Position numbers and translations under genes: made by a program. This document shows, one piece after another, positions 49,524 through 58,372 of a stretch of DNA of 64,000 nucleotides. How positions within the stretch are numbered: the stretch's first letter is position 1; the number at the start of each line of letters is the position of its first letter. The notes below the pieces were generated by a model. The model was not told the DNA's origin, ran no database searches, and saw nothing but the letters and a program-made list of their open reading frames with translations. This DNA comes from an uncultured Alphaproteobacteria bacterium (GTDB lineage: Bacteria > Pseudomonadota > Alphaproteobacteria > RF32 > CAG-239), in the NCBI GenBank assembly GCA_944391465.1, contig CALXTS010000001.1, forward strand, positions 90,441-154,440, written 5' to 3'.

Positions 49524-50377
49524 TCAGAAAGGCAGTTTCCGATGATATTCAGAAATTAGTCGATTTGTGGGAGGCTTCAGTCAGAGCCAGCCATAATTTT
49601 ATTACCGAAAAAGATATTCAAGTTTATAAGAAAATGATTTTTGATCATACTTTACGTCAAGTACCGACCTATGTTTTTGAGAAAAACGGTGAAATATTAG
49701 GATTTATCGGGATAGAAGACGGACAATGCGAAATGTTGTTTGTTCATCCTGTAGCATTTGGTAAAAAAATCGGTAGCCGATTAATGAAGTATGGTATTGA
49801 GAAATGTGGTGTGCGGAAAGTATGTGTTAATGAGCAAAATCCTAGAGCTTTGCATTTTTATCAGAAACTCGGGTTCGTTGTTGTTAAACGCGATGATAAA
49901 GATAGTAGCGGAAATCCCTACCCGATTTTGCATTTGGAATTACAAGGCGCGATTGAAGAAGCCTCTCCTTCTGATTGGGATGAACTGGTTGACGTTTTTA
50001 TGAATTCTCTTCCGGTTACCGAAAATTATACTCCTGAAGAATATGAGCGGTTCAGAGAAGCTCTTTATCGGAAATCTTTTCCGAGTTACCGAACTTTTGT
50101 TTATAGAATGAATGGTAAGATTTGTGGATATGTGAGCCTTCGCGGAAATTTTGTGGAAATGTTGTATGTTCGTCCGGAATATATGCGTCAAGGAATTGGT
50201 ACAAGACTGATGAATTATGTGATGGAAAATTTTAATGCTAACGGGGTTGGCGTTTCCAAATGTAATAAAGTGGCGCGTAAATTATATGAAAAATTAGGCT
50301 TTTCTATCTATGATGAAGCGGATTTTGATGAAAATTCAGGTGTATATGAACCGTATTATCTGATGAAGAAAAAATAA
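49508..50377 (+). CDS. Tandem GNAT acetyltransferase (two domains)
   Basis: 289 aa. Two GNAT units: residues 1-145 (IRKAVSDDIQKLVDLWEASV, VHPVAFGKKIGSRLMKYGIEK with the acetyl-CoA loop, VCVNEQNPRALHFYQKLGFVV) and 150-285 (VRPEYMRQGIGTRLMNYVME, VSKCNKVARKLYEKLGF). The ArnT/YjaB-like layout is of unknown specificity. The start is inside the end of the upstream methyltransferase gene, so the two are co-expressed. Confidence 0.85.
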   Translation: MEGGIIRKAVSDDIQKLVDLWEASVRASHNFITEKDIQVYKKMIFDHTLRQVPTYVFEKNGEILGFIGIEDGQCEMLFVHPVAFGKKIGSRLMKYGIEKCGVRKVCVNEQNPRALHFYQKLGFVVVKRDDKDSSGNPYPILHLELQGAIEEASPSDWDELVDVFMNSLPVTENYTPEEYERFREALYRKSFPSYRTFVYRMNGKICGYVSLRGNFVEMLYVRPEYMRQGIGTRLMNYVMENFNANGVGVSKCNKVARKLYEKLGFSIYDEADFDENSGVYEPYYLMKKK

Positions 50378-50398
50378 ATACCAGAAAGGAGATTTGAT

Positions 50399-51025
50399 AT
50401 GGCTGATGAATTGATAGATATATATGATGAAAATATGAACCATTTGGGAACGGCTATGAAATCTCAAGCCCATCGAGAAGGTTTATGGCATAAGGCTTTT
50501 CATTGTTGGATTTTGTCTCATGGAAAAGTTTGGTTCCAACTTAGAGGAAAAGAAAAAGCCTTATATCCTAATTTGCTTGATGTTTCTTCTGCCGGACATC
50601 TTCAAGCCGGAGAAACGGCAAAGGACGGTATAAGGGAAATTGAAGAAGAGCTTGGTCTTAAAGTCGATTTTAACAATTTAACCAAACTTTTTACCGCAAA
50701 AATTGCCAGTGATGATTGCGGAATTTGTAATCGGGAATTTTGTCCGACCTATGTTTTGGAAACATCGGCTAAAATAGATACATTAAAATTACAGCCGGAG
50801 GAAGTTGATGGTATCTATGAAATAGATATTGATGAAATGATTAATCTTTTGAAGCGAAAAGTTGATTTTATAACAGCTATCGGAATGAAACGGCAAGATG
50901 ATAATTCATGTGTCAAAGAAGTTAAATCCGTTAGTTTGAAAGATTTTGTTCCTCACGACAGCTATCCGAAAGCGATGGAAATGTTAAAGCGTTATTTGGA
51001 CGGGTGTCGAGATTTTGCCGCATAA
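50399..51025 (+). CDS. NUDIX hydrolase (IPP-isomerase-like)
   Basis: 208 aa, strong AAAGGAG site. LIDIYDENMNHLGTAMKSQAHREGLWHKAFHCWIL followed by GHLQAGETAKDGIREIEEELGL, a Nudix box (GX5EX7REUXEEXGU). The first part resembles isopentenyl-diphosphate isomerases and YfcD-type enzymes. The substrate is not predicted. The terminator at 51030-51064 follows. Confidence 0.88.
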   Translation: MADELIDIYDENMNHLGTAMKSQAHREGLWHKAFHCWILSHGKVWFQLRGKEKALYPNLLDVSSAGHLQAGETAKDGIREIEEELGLKVDFNNLTKLFTAKIASDDCGICNREFCPTYVLETSAKIDTLKLQPEEVDGIYEIDIDEMINLLKRKVDFITAIGMKRQDDNSCVKEVKSVSLKDFVPHDSYPKAMEMLKRYLDGCRDFAA

Positions 51026-51027
51026 AT

Positions 51028-51066
51028 AAAAAAACACCGCTTTTATTTCAAAGCGGTGTTTTTTTG
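51028..51066. terminator. Bidirectional terminator
   Basis: AAACACCGCTTT / AAAGCGGTGTTT stem, with A-run before and T-run after. It lies between the convergent NUDIX and outer-membrane protein genes. Confidence 0.9.
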
Positions 51067-51075
51067 TTTTTTAAC

Positions 51076-51642
51076 TTAGAAAGAGTATCTTAAACCGGCG
51101 GTAACTTCTGCCAAGCTCTTTAAATCTTTTGTATGAATATATGAATATCTACCCATTACACGAGCTGACAAATGTTCTGTGAAGTTATATTGAGCACCTG
51201 CACCTACACGGTATCCGATACGGTCTTTATCGTATTTTCCGGAAGCCAAGTCTTTAACTTTAAGTTTATAGTTAGCGGCACCGATTGAACCTAACAAATC
51301 AACTTTGTCGTTGCATCCGAGCGGTAAATATCCGTAAAGATCTAAACCATATGCTTGGATACGGCTTTTGATTTCATTATCTTCTCTGTGCGTTTTGCGA
51401 TTACCGGAGTGTTGATAGAAAGCCTCAAGCCCCATGTATTTACCAACGCGGACACCGGCATTAACAGCACCGGAGTTATAACTTTTTTTCAAACCTTTGG
51501 CATCACCTTTGTAGTCTGCTGATGAATAAACGTAATCAGCTCCGACATATGGTTTTACCTCATGTCCCATCATTTTTGCATTTGCGATTGATGAAAAAGA
51601 AATGATGCAAGCTGCGCTTGCCAATAATAAAGCTTTATTCAT
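51076..51642 (-). CDS. Outer-membrane beta-barrel protein (OmpW/OmpA-like, Opa-type)
   Basis: 188 aa with a signal peptide (LLLASAACIISFSSIANA; cleavage near residue 22). KPYVGADYVYSSADYKG, NAGVRVGKYMGLEAFYQHSG, YGLDLYGYLPLGCNDKVDLLGSIGAANYKLKV, RVGAGAQYNFTEHLSARVMGRYSYIH and the C-terminal aromatic LRYSF are a typical eight-stranded outer-membrane barrel ending in Phe. It has its own GGAG site and is monocistronic. The function may be adhesion or serum resistance. Confidence 0.88.
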   Translation of the reverse strand: MNKALLLASAACIISFSSIANAKMMGHEVKPYVGADYVYSSADYKGDAKGLKKSYNSGAVNAGVRVGKYMGLEAFYQHSGNRKTHREDNEIKSRIQAYGLDLYGYLPLGCNDKVDLLGSIGAANYKLKVKDLASGKYDKDRIGYRVGAGAQYNFTEHLSARVMGRYSYIHTKDLKSLAEVTAGLRYSF

Positions 51643-51858
51643 TTTTTATAAACTCCATTTTATAAATAAGTTTTAACATTAGTGTTGTAGTCCATATTTA
51701 TAGTCCCGGAGAGCCGTACTCTTGATTTAATCATTCGGCTGTTAATTACAATATTATCAATAAAAAAATTTTCAATGTCTAATTTAGATTTTTTTATTTA
51801 CGCCAAATTAAGAATATTGTTGTAAGCATGATATTTGTTATGTTTTAGAGGATTGGAT

Positions 51859-52494
51859 ATGTCTTTTGTTTGTCCAGATAAAAAGTGTGATAAATGTAAG
51901 CGATTGTTAGAGTTTAGGGCTCAAAATGTTGCGAAATTTCCTTCGTATTATAATGGTCCGGTCGAATCTTTTGGAAATTTAGATGCAAAAGTGTTGATTG
52001 TCGGGTTGGCTCCGGGGCTAAATGGTGCAAACCAGACGAATCGTCCGTTTACCAATGATTATGCCGGAGATGTCCTTTATCCGATACTTAAAAAGTATGG
52101 ATTTGGAAAAGGAAATTATGCAAAACGTAAAGATGATGGGTTTGAACTTGTCGGTGTTCGTGTTACAAATTCGGTTCGTTGTGTCCCTCCTCAAAATAAG
52201 GTTACGGCTGAAGAAGTTAAAAATTGCGGGCAATATTTGATTAAAGAACTTGCAGCGATGCCTGATTTGAAAATTATTTTAACGCTTGGAAGTGTTGCTC
52301 ACAATGCTGTTTTGAGTGTCTTGGGGTATAAAAAATCAGCTTATAAGTTTGCTCATGGAGCTGTTCATCAATTAAATAAACATAATCTATTGATGATTAA
52401 TTCTTATCATACTTCTCGTTATAACATCAATACGGGGGTTCTAACTTATGAAATGTTTGAAGATATTGTAAAAAAAGTTAAATCCATGCTGTGA
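51859..52494 (+). CDS. Uracil-DNA glycosylase, family 5-like (UDGb)
   Basis: 211 aa from the ATG at 51859 (GAGG upstream). Motif A VLIVGLAPGLNGANQTNRPFTNDYAGDVLYPIL and motif B LLMINSYHTSRYN-type (H at the base-flipping site) are those of UDGb, and CPDKKCDKCKRLLEF with a later C ligand suggests the Fe-S cysteines of families 4/5. The GLAPG motif lacks the catalytic Asp/Asn as in UDGb. It removes uracil and other deaminated bases from DNA. Monocistronic. Confidence 0.87.
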   Translation: MSFVCPDKKCDKCKRLLEFRAQNVAKFPSYYNGPVESFGNLDAKVLIVGLAPGLNGANQTNRPFTNDYAGDVLYPILKKYGFGKGNYAKRKDDGFELVGVRVTNSVRCVPPQNKVTAEEVKNCGQYLIKELAAMPDLKIILTLGSVAHNAVLSVLGYKKSAYKFAHGAVHQLNKHNLLMINSYHTSRYNINTGVLTYEMFEDIVKKVKSML

Positions 52495-52589
52495 GTTTAT
52501 TGACAAAAAGATATTTTTTTTCTAAATTTCAATCTTACTAAATATAAGAAAAAGAAATTATTTATTGTTTAACTTAATCTTCAAATAAA

Positions 52590-52952
52590 ATGAAAAGCTA
52601 TGGATATGGCTATCATTGCTGTATTATGCGTGATAGAGGAAGCCATGATTTGAAAGACGTTCTTCAAAAAGCAATATCTGAAGGATATTCTTTTGTAGTT
52701 GAATATCAGGAGGAACCAGAAATTTCCAGAAAATTAATGTTTTGGAAAGGGATGGTTTTAGATTACAATGAAGCAATGTCTTGTTTGCAGCATAATTTGG
52801 AGTATCAAAGAATGTTGCAGGCATATTTTGAAAAAGGCAATAAAGTCTTTATGCTTGCTCCTGCCCCGAATGGTGAATTAAACGTATTTCCGGTTCAGGA
52901 ATTTGAGGAAATTGAGGATATCTCTCAAAATATTGATGAGATGTTAAAGTAA
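52590..52952 (+). CDS. Hypothetical protein (120 aa)
   Basis: Small, acidic and mixed alpha/beta (LKDVLQKAISEGYSFVVEYQEE, then HNLEYQRMLQAYFEKGNKVFML). No signal peptide, TM or known motif. The ribosome site is weak. A terminator follows at 52957. I do not recognise it. Confidence 0.55.
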   Translation: MKSYGYGYHCCIMRDRGSHDLKDVLQKAISEGYSFVVEYQEEPEISRKLMFWKGMVLDYNEAMSCLQHNLEYQRMLQAYFEKGNKVFMLAPAPNGELNVFPVQEFEEIEDISQNIDEMLK

Positions 52953-52956
52953 AAAA

Positions 52957-52999
52957 ACGGGCTGTCTTCTTGTTAATGCAAGATTACAGCCCCTTTTTT
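52957..52999. terminator. Rho-independent terminator between the 120-aa gene and rnfA
   Basis: GGGCTGT / ACAGCCC outer stem with T-run on the plus side (CCCCTTTTTT) and A-rich flank. It is convergent between plus gene 52590 and the rnf operon, so it may serve both. Confidence 0.75.
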
Positions 53000-53016
53000 A
53001 TGAAAAAATCCAAAAT

Positions 53017-53595
53017 TTAATGGACAATTCCTGAAAAACCCATAAAGGCCATTGAAAGAAGACCTGCAGTTATTAAAGCAATCGGGGCTCCTTTTAGGTT
53101 TTCAGGAATATGGGTTATAGCCAAACGTTCTCGAATTCCTGCAAAAACAACCGTTGCCAGAGTGAAGCCGACTGCGCTTGAAAAGGCGTAACATACGGAA
53201 GCCGTTAAAGTATAGTTTTTTTGAACCGTGATGATTGCTATTCCCAAAACAGCGCAATTTGTTGTTATTAGCGGTAAAAATATGCCCAGAGCCTGATATA
53301 AAATCGGTGATGTCTTTTTTAAAATTATCTCAACCATTTGTACCATTGAGGCAATAACCAAGATAAAGGTAATGGTGGTCATAAACATTAAATTATTGGG
53401 GCGCAGGTAACTATAATAAATTATGTGTGTTACAATGGTTGAAAGCGTCATAACAAACATAACGGCAAACCCCATGCCTAAGGCTGTCGAAATCTTTTTA
53501 GAAACACCAAGAAACGGGCATATTCCTAAAAATTGCGTTAAAATAATGTTATTTACAAAAACGGCGCTGATAAAAATTATAAAATATGATGACAT
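53017..53595 (-). CDS. rnfA: Rnf electron-transport complex subunit A
   Basis: 192 aa, six TM. IISAVFVNNIILTQFLGICPFLGVSKK is the RnfA/NqrE signature, and later TTNCAVLGIAIITVQKNYTLTASVCYAFSSAVGFTLATVVFAGIRERL. It is one of the two core membrane subunits coordinating an Fe-S centre. It is the last gene of apbE-rseC-rnfBCDGEA and overlaps rnfE by one base. Confidence 0.95.
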   Translation of the reverse strand: MSSYFIIFISAVFVNNIILTQFLGICPFLGVSKKISTALGMGFAVMFVMTLSTIVTHIIYYSYLRPNNLMFMTTITFILVIASMVQMVEIILKKTSPILYQALGIFLPLITTNCAVLGIAIITVQKNYTLTASVCYAFSSAVGFTLATVVFAGIRERLAITHIPENLKGAPIALITAGLLSMAFMGFSGIVH

Positions 53596-54191
53596 TAGCG
53601 CGCTCCTCTAAAATGATTAACGGTTATAATTATTCCGCCCAATGCCAAAAAGGCTCCGGGAGGCATAATAAACATCAGCATCGGGTTGATCTCTTCCGGT
53701 AGAAATTGCCAGCCAAACAGTGAACCATTGCCGAGGACTTCTCTTACAGAGCCTAATATGGTCAGAGCTATTGTAAAACCTATTCCCATTCCTAATGCAT
53801 CAAGCAGAGATTGATAAAGGTTATTTTTTGAGGCAAAAGCCTCTGCTCTTCCCAAGATAATACAATTAACGACTATAAGCGGAATGTAAATTCCCAAAGC
53901 CTCGTGCAAACTGGGAAGGTAGGCCTGCATTAAAAGCTCAATAACCGTAACAAATGAGGCTATTATGACGATAAAGCATGGGATTCTTACCATGTCAGGA
54001 ATTAAATTTTTAATTAATGATATGGCTGCGTTTGAGAGTAAAAGCACAAAAAGCGTTGCTATTCCCATCCCTACTCCATTGATTGCGGAGGTTGTAACCC
54101 CTAGTGTCGGGCACATGCCGAGCATCATTACAAAGGTCGGATTTTCTTTGATTATACCGCGTGTCAGATTATCTAAACTTTGTTTATTCAT
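53595..54191 (-). CDS. rnfE: Rnf complex subunit E
   Basis: 198 aa from the ATG at 54191 (AAGGA upstream; the longer reading to 54224 overlaps rnfG). Six TM. GIIKENPTFVMMLGMCPTLGVTTSAINGVGMGIATLFVLLLSN and PLIVVNCIILGRAEAFASKNNLYQSLLDALGMGIGFTIALTILGSVREVLGNGSLFG are RnfE/NqrD marks. It pairs with RnfA in the membrane core. Confidence 0.95.
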   Translation of the reverse strand: MNKQSLDNLTRGIIKENPTFVMMLGMCPTLGVTTSAINGVGMGIATLFVLLLSNAAISLIKNLIPDMVRIPCFIVIIASFVTVIELLMQAYLPSLHEALGIYIPLIVVNCIILGRAEAFASKNNLYQSLLDALGMGIGFTIALTILGSVREVLGNGSLFGWQFLPEEINPMLMFIMPPGAFLALGGIIITVNHFRGAR

Positions 54192-54783
54192 CTTTTGTTC
54201 CTTTGTAAAAATTATTAAAGGCATCTACAGCTCTTTGGATTGCCCCAACAACAGCTCTTGAGCTTATGGTAGCTCCGGTTACCGCATCTATTTCTCCGCC
54301 GTCTTGTCTGACTTTGAATATTCTTTTTCTCGGATTAAAGCCATTAAATTGTTTCTTGAACTTTGCATCATTTATTTTGCTGCCAAGTCCGGGGGTTTCT
54401 TTGTGTTCGGTAATTACAAAGTCTTTGATGGCTCCGTCTATATAAAAGCCGACTATCAGGTTTATTCTTCCACTGAAACCGGCTTTACTATATGTTTTTA
54501 TGGCATATGAATTGACAATTCCGTCTTTACGAATGGGAAATAACTGTAATTTATGCTTTTTATCCGGCGTGGTTATTATCATTTTTTCTTCATAGGGATT
54601 GTTATTAAATTCATTAACAACCGAGGCTATGCCGGCCAGTTCTTTTTGGTATCGTGCTTTTTTTATGGGTTGTGCCGTGATTTTGTGAACGTATCCAACC
54701 GCAAATGCCGATATACTGCAAGTTATCAGCAAGGCAAGAGCCATGTTTATGAAGTTTGATGATATTTTACGACTTTTTTTCAT
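54184..54783 (-). CDS. rnfG: Rnf complex subunit G (covalent-FMN subunit)
   Basis: 199 aa from the ATG at 54783; the upstream ATG (54801) overlaps rnfD. One N-terminal TM (FINMALALLITCSISAFAVGYV) is followed by a periplasmic domain containing FKKQFNGFNP and DAVTGATISSRAVVGAIQ, where the Thr of (S/T)GAT accepts FMN from ApbE. ETPGLGSKI is also conserved. It takes electrons between RnfB/D and the core. Confidence 0.94.
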   Translation of the reverse strand: MKKSRKISSNFINMALALLITCSISAFAVGYVHKITAQPIKKARYQKELAGIASVVNEFNNNPYEEKMIITTPDKKHKLQLFPIRKDGIVNSYAIKTYSKAGFSGRINLIVGFYIDGAIKDFVITEHKETPGLGSKINDAKFKKQFNGFNPRKRIFKVRQDGGEIDAVTGATISSRAVVGAIQRAVDAFNNFYKGTKDE

Positions 54784-54784
54784 C

Positions 54785-55768
54785 TTATTTTTTGACTCCA
54801 AATCTGCGAGGGGTAAAATAACGGTCTATCAGCGGAACAAAGGCGTTCATAATGAGAATTGCGAAAGAAACACCTTCCGGATATCCGCTGAAAAAACGTA
54901 TAACCACCGTTAAAATGCCACAACAAATTGCAAAAAATATTTTGCCGTTCAAACTCATGGGAGATGTGGTGTAATCCGTTGCCATAAAAATGGCTCCGAG
55001 CATTAAGCCTCCTGATAAAATGTGAGTCAGCGGCTCAAAGCGGATATCATGTGTAAACAACCATGTTATGCCAGAAATAATAAATACGGTACCGATGTAG
55101 TAAAAAGGAATATGCCAACTGATAATCTTTTTCCATAATAAGTAACCAAAACCAAGTAATAAGGCAAGAGAGGATACTTCCCCGATACAGCCACCGGTAT
55201 AACCTACAAACATTTTCCAGTATTCCGGCAATAAGCTATTGGATTGTATCAATGTGGTTTCTGCAGCATCTAAATGTTTTAAAATCCCGAGCGGTGTTGC
55301 TCCGGTTTGCGCATCAATATTCAAAAAATTCATAAATTGTGGGACTGGCCAACGCGTCATTTCTACTGGAAAAGAGATAAATAGGAAAACTCGTCCGACC
55401 AATGCCGGATTAAAAATATTCTTTCCTAAACCTCCATAGCAAAGTTTGGCAACGACAATAGACATGAAACATCCGGCTAAAACCATCGGCAAAGGCAAAG
55501 AAGACGGCAGATTATAGGCTAACAGAAGTCCTGTAATAACCGCGGAATAATCTCTGGTTGTGTTTTCTGTTTTGAGCCAAAAACGTCCGGCTAAGTATTC
55601 AAGCAAGACGCATCCGGCAACGGAAGTCGCTATGATAATTAATGCCGGTAATCCAAAAAATAACACGGCTACCAAGCCGGCCGGTATCAGAGCAATAACA
55701 ACATCTTTCATAATACCGGAAACGGTTTGCGGTGAATGTATGTGCGGTGCGGTGGATATTTTCAGCAT
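54785..55768 (-). CDS. rnfD: Rnf complex subunit D
   Basis: 327 aa, about nine TM. APHIHSPQTVSGIMKDVVIALIPA opens the family. Residues with the flavinylation motif (T/S)GAT occur in AQTGATPLGIL, GGxxFNPALVGRVFLFISFP, GGCIGEVSSLALLLGFGYLLWKKIISWHIPF, and ATDYTTSPMSLNGKI are NqrB/RnfD signatures. It binds FMN covalently and, in Na+-type complexes, forms the ion path. Confidence 0.95.
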   Translation of the reverse strand: MLKISTAPHIHSPQTVSGIMKDVVIALIPAGLVAVLFFGLPALIIIATSVAGCVLLEYLAGRFWLKTENTTRDYSAVITGLLLAYNLPSSLPLPMVLAGCFMSIVVAKLCYGGLGKNIFNPALVGRVFLFISFPVEMTRWPVPQFMNFLNIDAQTGATPLGILKHLDAAETTLIQSNSLLPEYWKMFVGYTGGCIGEVSSLALLLGFGYLLWKKIISWHIPFYYIGTVFIISGITWLFTHDIRFEPLTHILSGGLMLGAIFMATDYTTSPMSLNGKIFFAICCGILTVVIRFFSGYPEGVSFAILIMNAFVPLIDRYFTPRRFGVKK

Positions 55769-55773
55769 TGTTT

Positions 55774-57093
55774 CTAACGGTTCCTTTTTAGTTCTGATTT
55801 TGCCAGTTTACAATAGTCAAGCAATGGAATGTTGGCCGGGCAAGTATAAGCACAACACCCACATTCAATACAGTCAAGGGCGTGGCAGTCCTTTACTTCT
55901 TCAAACATATCTTCTTTGACAAGTTTTCCGATGAGGTATGGTTGAAGTCCCATAGGGCAAACCTCGGCGCATTTACTGCAACGGATACAGTTTTGCTCTT
56001 CTTTTTTGTGTGATAAGCTATCTGAGAGTAGCAAAATTCCTCCGGTTAATTTGGTTACCGGTGCTTGGGTGTTGATTATTGAGCTCCCCATCATGGGGCC
56101 GCCATATATAATTTGCGCAACCTCTTCTGATGCTCCTCCGGCTTTTTCTATTAAATAATTTGCCGGTGTTCCTATTCTGACTCTATAATTGGCGGGATGT
56201 TTACATTCGTCACCGCTAATTGTTATAATTCGCTCAAAAAGAGGCTTTTTCTTTTGTACTGCCTCATAAACGGCAAAAACGGTCGCTACATTTTGGACAA
56301 TACAGCCAATATCTATGGGTAGTTTTCCTGATGGAACTTCTTTTCCCGTAATTGCTTTTATTAATTGCTTTTCTCCGCCTTGCGGGTATTTGGTTGCACA
56401 GACTTGAACATTTACACCAACATAACGTTTGCTCAATCTTTGCATAATTTCTATTGCTTCCGGTTTGTTTTCATCTATTGCAATAATGGCATTTTGGATA
56501 TTGAGTAGTTTATTCAAAATTTTTGCGCCAATGATGATTTCTTCTGCTTTTTCTATCATTAGGCGTCCGTCTGCCGTTAAAAACGGTTCACATTCAATAC
56601 CGTTGACAATTAAAATTCGAGCTTTGCGGTTGGGTGGAACTGTCGTCTTTACCGGTGTTGGAAAACCGGCGCCTCCCATTCCGACAATGCCGCTTTCTCT
56701 AATGCGTTGTGCAATAATATCTGCTTCGGGGATTTCTGTAATCAGTTCTGGAGATGTGTCTATCTCTTTTTCAAATTCATCACCTTCAACTTTTATGGTT
56801 ATGCAATCTTCATAATAGCCAAACTCTCCCTCAATAGGTTCCAGACTAGTAACTTCCCCTGAAACGGACGAATGGATGTCTGCAGAAATTATGCCATCCG
56901 AATCCGCAAGAAGTGTTCCGACTTTTACTTTGTCTCCTTTTTGTACGGTGATTTTTGCTGGAGCTCCGATGTGTTGTTTTATCGGAATATATACATATTC
57001 AGGAAGCCCTGCGTCTATTATCGGAGAATCGGCTGTTAGTTTATATTTGTTCGGATGGATGCCGCCCAGAGGAAATGTTTTAATTTTTTTCAT
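55774..57093 (-). CDS. rnfC: Rnf complex subunit C
   Basis: 439 aa. FPLGGIHPNKYK, the flavin/NADH-binding GIVGMGGAGFPTPVK and the two C-terminal ferredoxin clusters CIRCSKCAEVCP and CIECGCCAYTCP are present. It is the NADH-oxidising peripheral subunit. The length is short, as in anaerobe-type RnfC without the Ala-rich C-terminal extension of E. coli RsxC. It overlaps rnfB by 14 bases. Confidence 0.95.
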   Translation of the reverse strand: MKKIKTFPLGGIHPNKYKLTADSPIIDAGLPEYVYIPIKQHIGAPAKITVQKGDKVKVGTLLADSDGIISADIHSSVSGEVTSLEPIEGEFGYYEDCITIKVEGDEFEKEIDTSPELITEIPEADIIAQRIRESGIVGMGGAGFPTPVKTTVPPNRKARILIVNGIECEPFLTADGRLMIEKAEEIIIGAKILNKLLNIQNAIIAIDENKPEAIEIMQRLSKRYVGVNVQVCATKYPQGGEKQLIKAITGKEVPSGKLPIDIGCIVQNVATVFAVYEAVQKKKPLFERIITISGDECKHPANYRVRIGTPANYLIEKAGGASEEVAQIIYGGPMMGSSIINTQAPVTKLTGGILLLSDSLSHKKEEQNCIRCSKCAEVCPMGLQPYLIGKLVKEDMFEEVKDCHALDCIECGCCAYTCPANIPLLDYCKLAKSELKRNR

Positions 57094-57937
57094 GTGCTTT
57101 CTCCGTTTTTTCTGTTCCGTTTATATAAATAATCGCGCCGGTCGGGCATGTTTTTGCTAATTCTGCTCCGTATTTTTCAGCCGAAACGGTTGTCGGTATG
57201 TATGAAAGATTATTTTTTACTTTAACCAATGAGTTTATGCTTGTGCATTTTTGACATCCTATGCAGGCGACTTTACAATTTTTGCGTGCAATGTTGCCTT
57301 TTTGAGTATTCCGGCATGCTACATATACTCTTTTGCCGTTTTTACCGCGCGGGCGGAGCTCAAATAAGCCTCGTGGGCAAGTTTTTACGCATTTTCCGCA
57401 AGAAGTGCATTTATTTTCATCAACTATCGGCATTTGGCTTGCTTTATCCATATGGATTGCGCCGAAAGGGCATGCTTTTACGCAATCTCCCAGATGTACG
57501 CATCCTTCAGGACAACCATTGGGACTGCTTGAAATTCCGACGGCTATACGGCAACTGGATATTCCATCATATATTTTTTTTGCCGGTGCATTTTGGCAGC
57601 TTCCGTTACAGCGTAAGACTGCGACAGTTTCTTCTTTTGTTTCTTGTTTGCTGTATCCGAGAATGTCGGCGATCTTGTCCATGACATCCTTTCCCCCTAC
57701 TGTGCAATACAGTTTTGAGAATTCCTCTTCATTGCTGTTTGCACAAGCGGTGGCAAAGTCGCGACAACCTGCTTTTCCGCATGCTCCGCAATTGGCTTGC
57801 GGGAGGCATTCGTCTATTTCTGAAATCTTATGATTTTCACGGGTTTTGAATTTTTTGGATACAAAATAAAGAATAATGGCGGCGCTAACCGCGATGGCAT
57901 CTAAAACATAAATGTTGGTTATTATGGTATCTGACAT
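57080..57937 (-). CDS. rnfB: Rnf complex subunit B (ferredoxin-like)
   Basis: 285 aa. An N-terminal TM (VLDAIAVSAAIILYFVS) is followed by the Fe-S domain CLPQANCGACGKAGCRDFATACA, two [4Fe-4S] ferredoxin motifs (CVKACPFGAIHMDKASQMP; CTSCGKCVKTCP) and extra cysteines CKVACIGCQKC. The electron entry from ferredoxin is here. The extended C-terminus is typical of RnfB from anaerobes. It is the first rnf structural gene. Confidence 0.95.
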   Translation of the reverse strand: MSDTIITNIYVLDAIAVSAAIILYFVSKKFKTRENHKISEIDECLPQANCGACGKAGCRDFATACANSNEEEFSKLYCTVGGKDVMDKIADILGYSKQETKEETVAVLRCNGSCQNAPAKKIYDGISSCRIAVGISSSPNGCPEGCVHLGDCVKACPFGAIHMDKASQMPIVDENKCTSCGKCVKTCPRGLFELRPRGKNGKRVYVACRNTQKGNIARKNCKVACIGCQKCTSINSLVKVKNNLSYIPTTVSAEKYGAELAKTCPTGAIIYINGTEKTEKAHEKN

Positions 57938-57949
57938 ATTTTTTCCGGA

Positions 57950-58369
57950 TTATTCTGAGCTTTTGTTAATTATATATTTAAAATGAATTTGAAAGTACTT
58001 TTGTGTTAAGAATAATCCTAAATAGTACGGAATCAAGATAATAATGGCAGATATTCCAGTGCTAATTTCCGTCCACTGATGATATTCACCTATTGCAATG
58101 GTTGTTAAAACAAGCATTAAGGGTAAAATGTAGGCATAAAATACGGCCGTGAATCCAAAGCGGCTGTCTATGCCGATGTTTACTTTATCTCCTATATTAA
58201 ATATGTGCGGTTCATTAACTGCCGCAGATATGTGCCTTTCTTTACACTCTCCCATGTTGCAATGTTTTTTTAGCTCACATGAACTGCATGCCGATACCAT
58301 ATCTATGGAAATGGTTATTATGTTTTTGTCTTTATTTATGATGGTGCCGGAACGGAAAAGATTTTCCAT
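57950..58369 (-). CDS. rseC: SoxR-reducing/RseC-family protein
   Basis: 139 aa. CSSCELKKHCNMGECKERH (CxxCxxxxxCxxxxC, probable Fe-S ligands) is followed by two TM (AVFYAYILPLMLVLTTIA; ISAIIILIPYYLGLFLTQ), as in RseC. RseC-family proteins are often encoded with rnf genes. It lies between apbE and rnfB. The function in this complex is probably assembly or electron exchange. Confidence 0.88.
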   Translation of the reverse strand: MENLFRSGTIINKDKNIITISIDMVSACSSCELKKHCNMGECKERHISAAVNEPHIFNIGDKVNIGIDSRFGFTAVFYAYILPLMLVLTTIAIGEYHQWTEISTGISAIIILIPYYLGLFLTQKYFQIHFKYIINKSSE

Positions 58370-58372
58370 GTC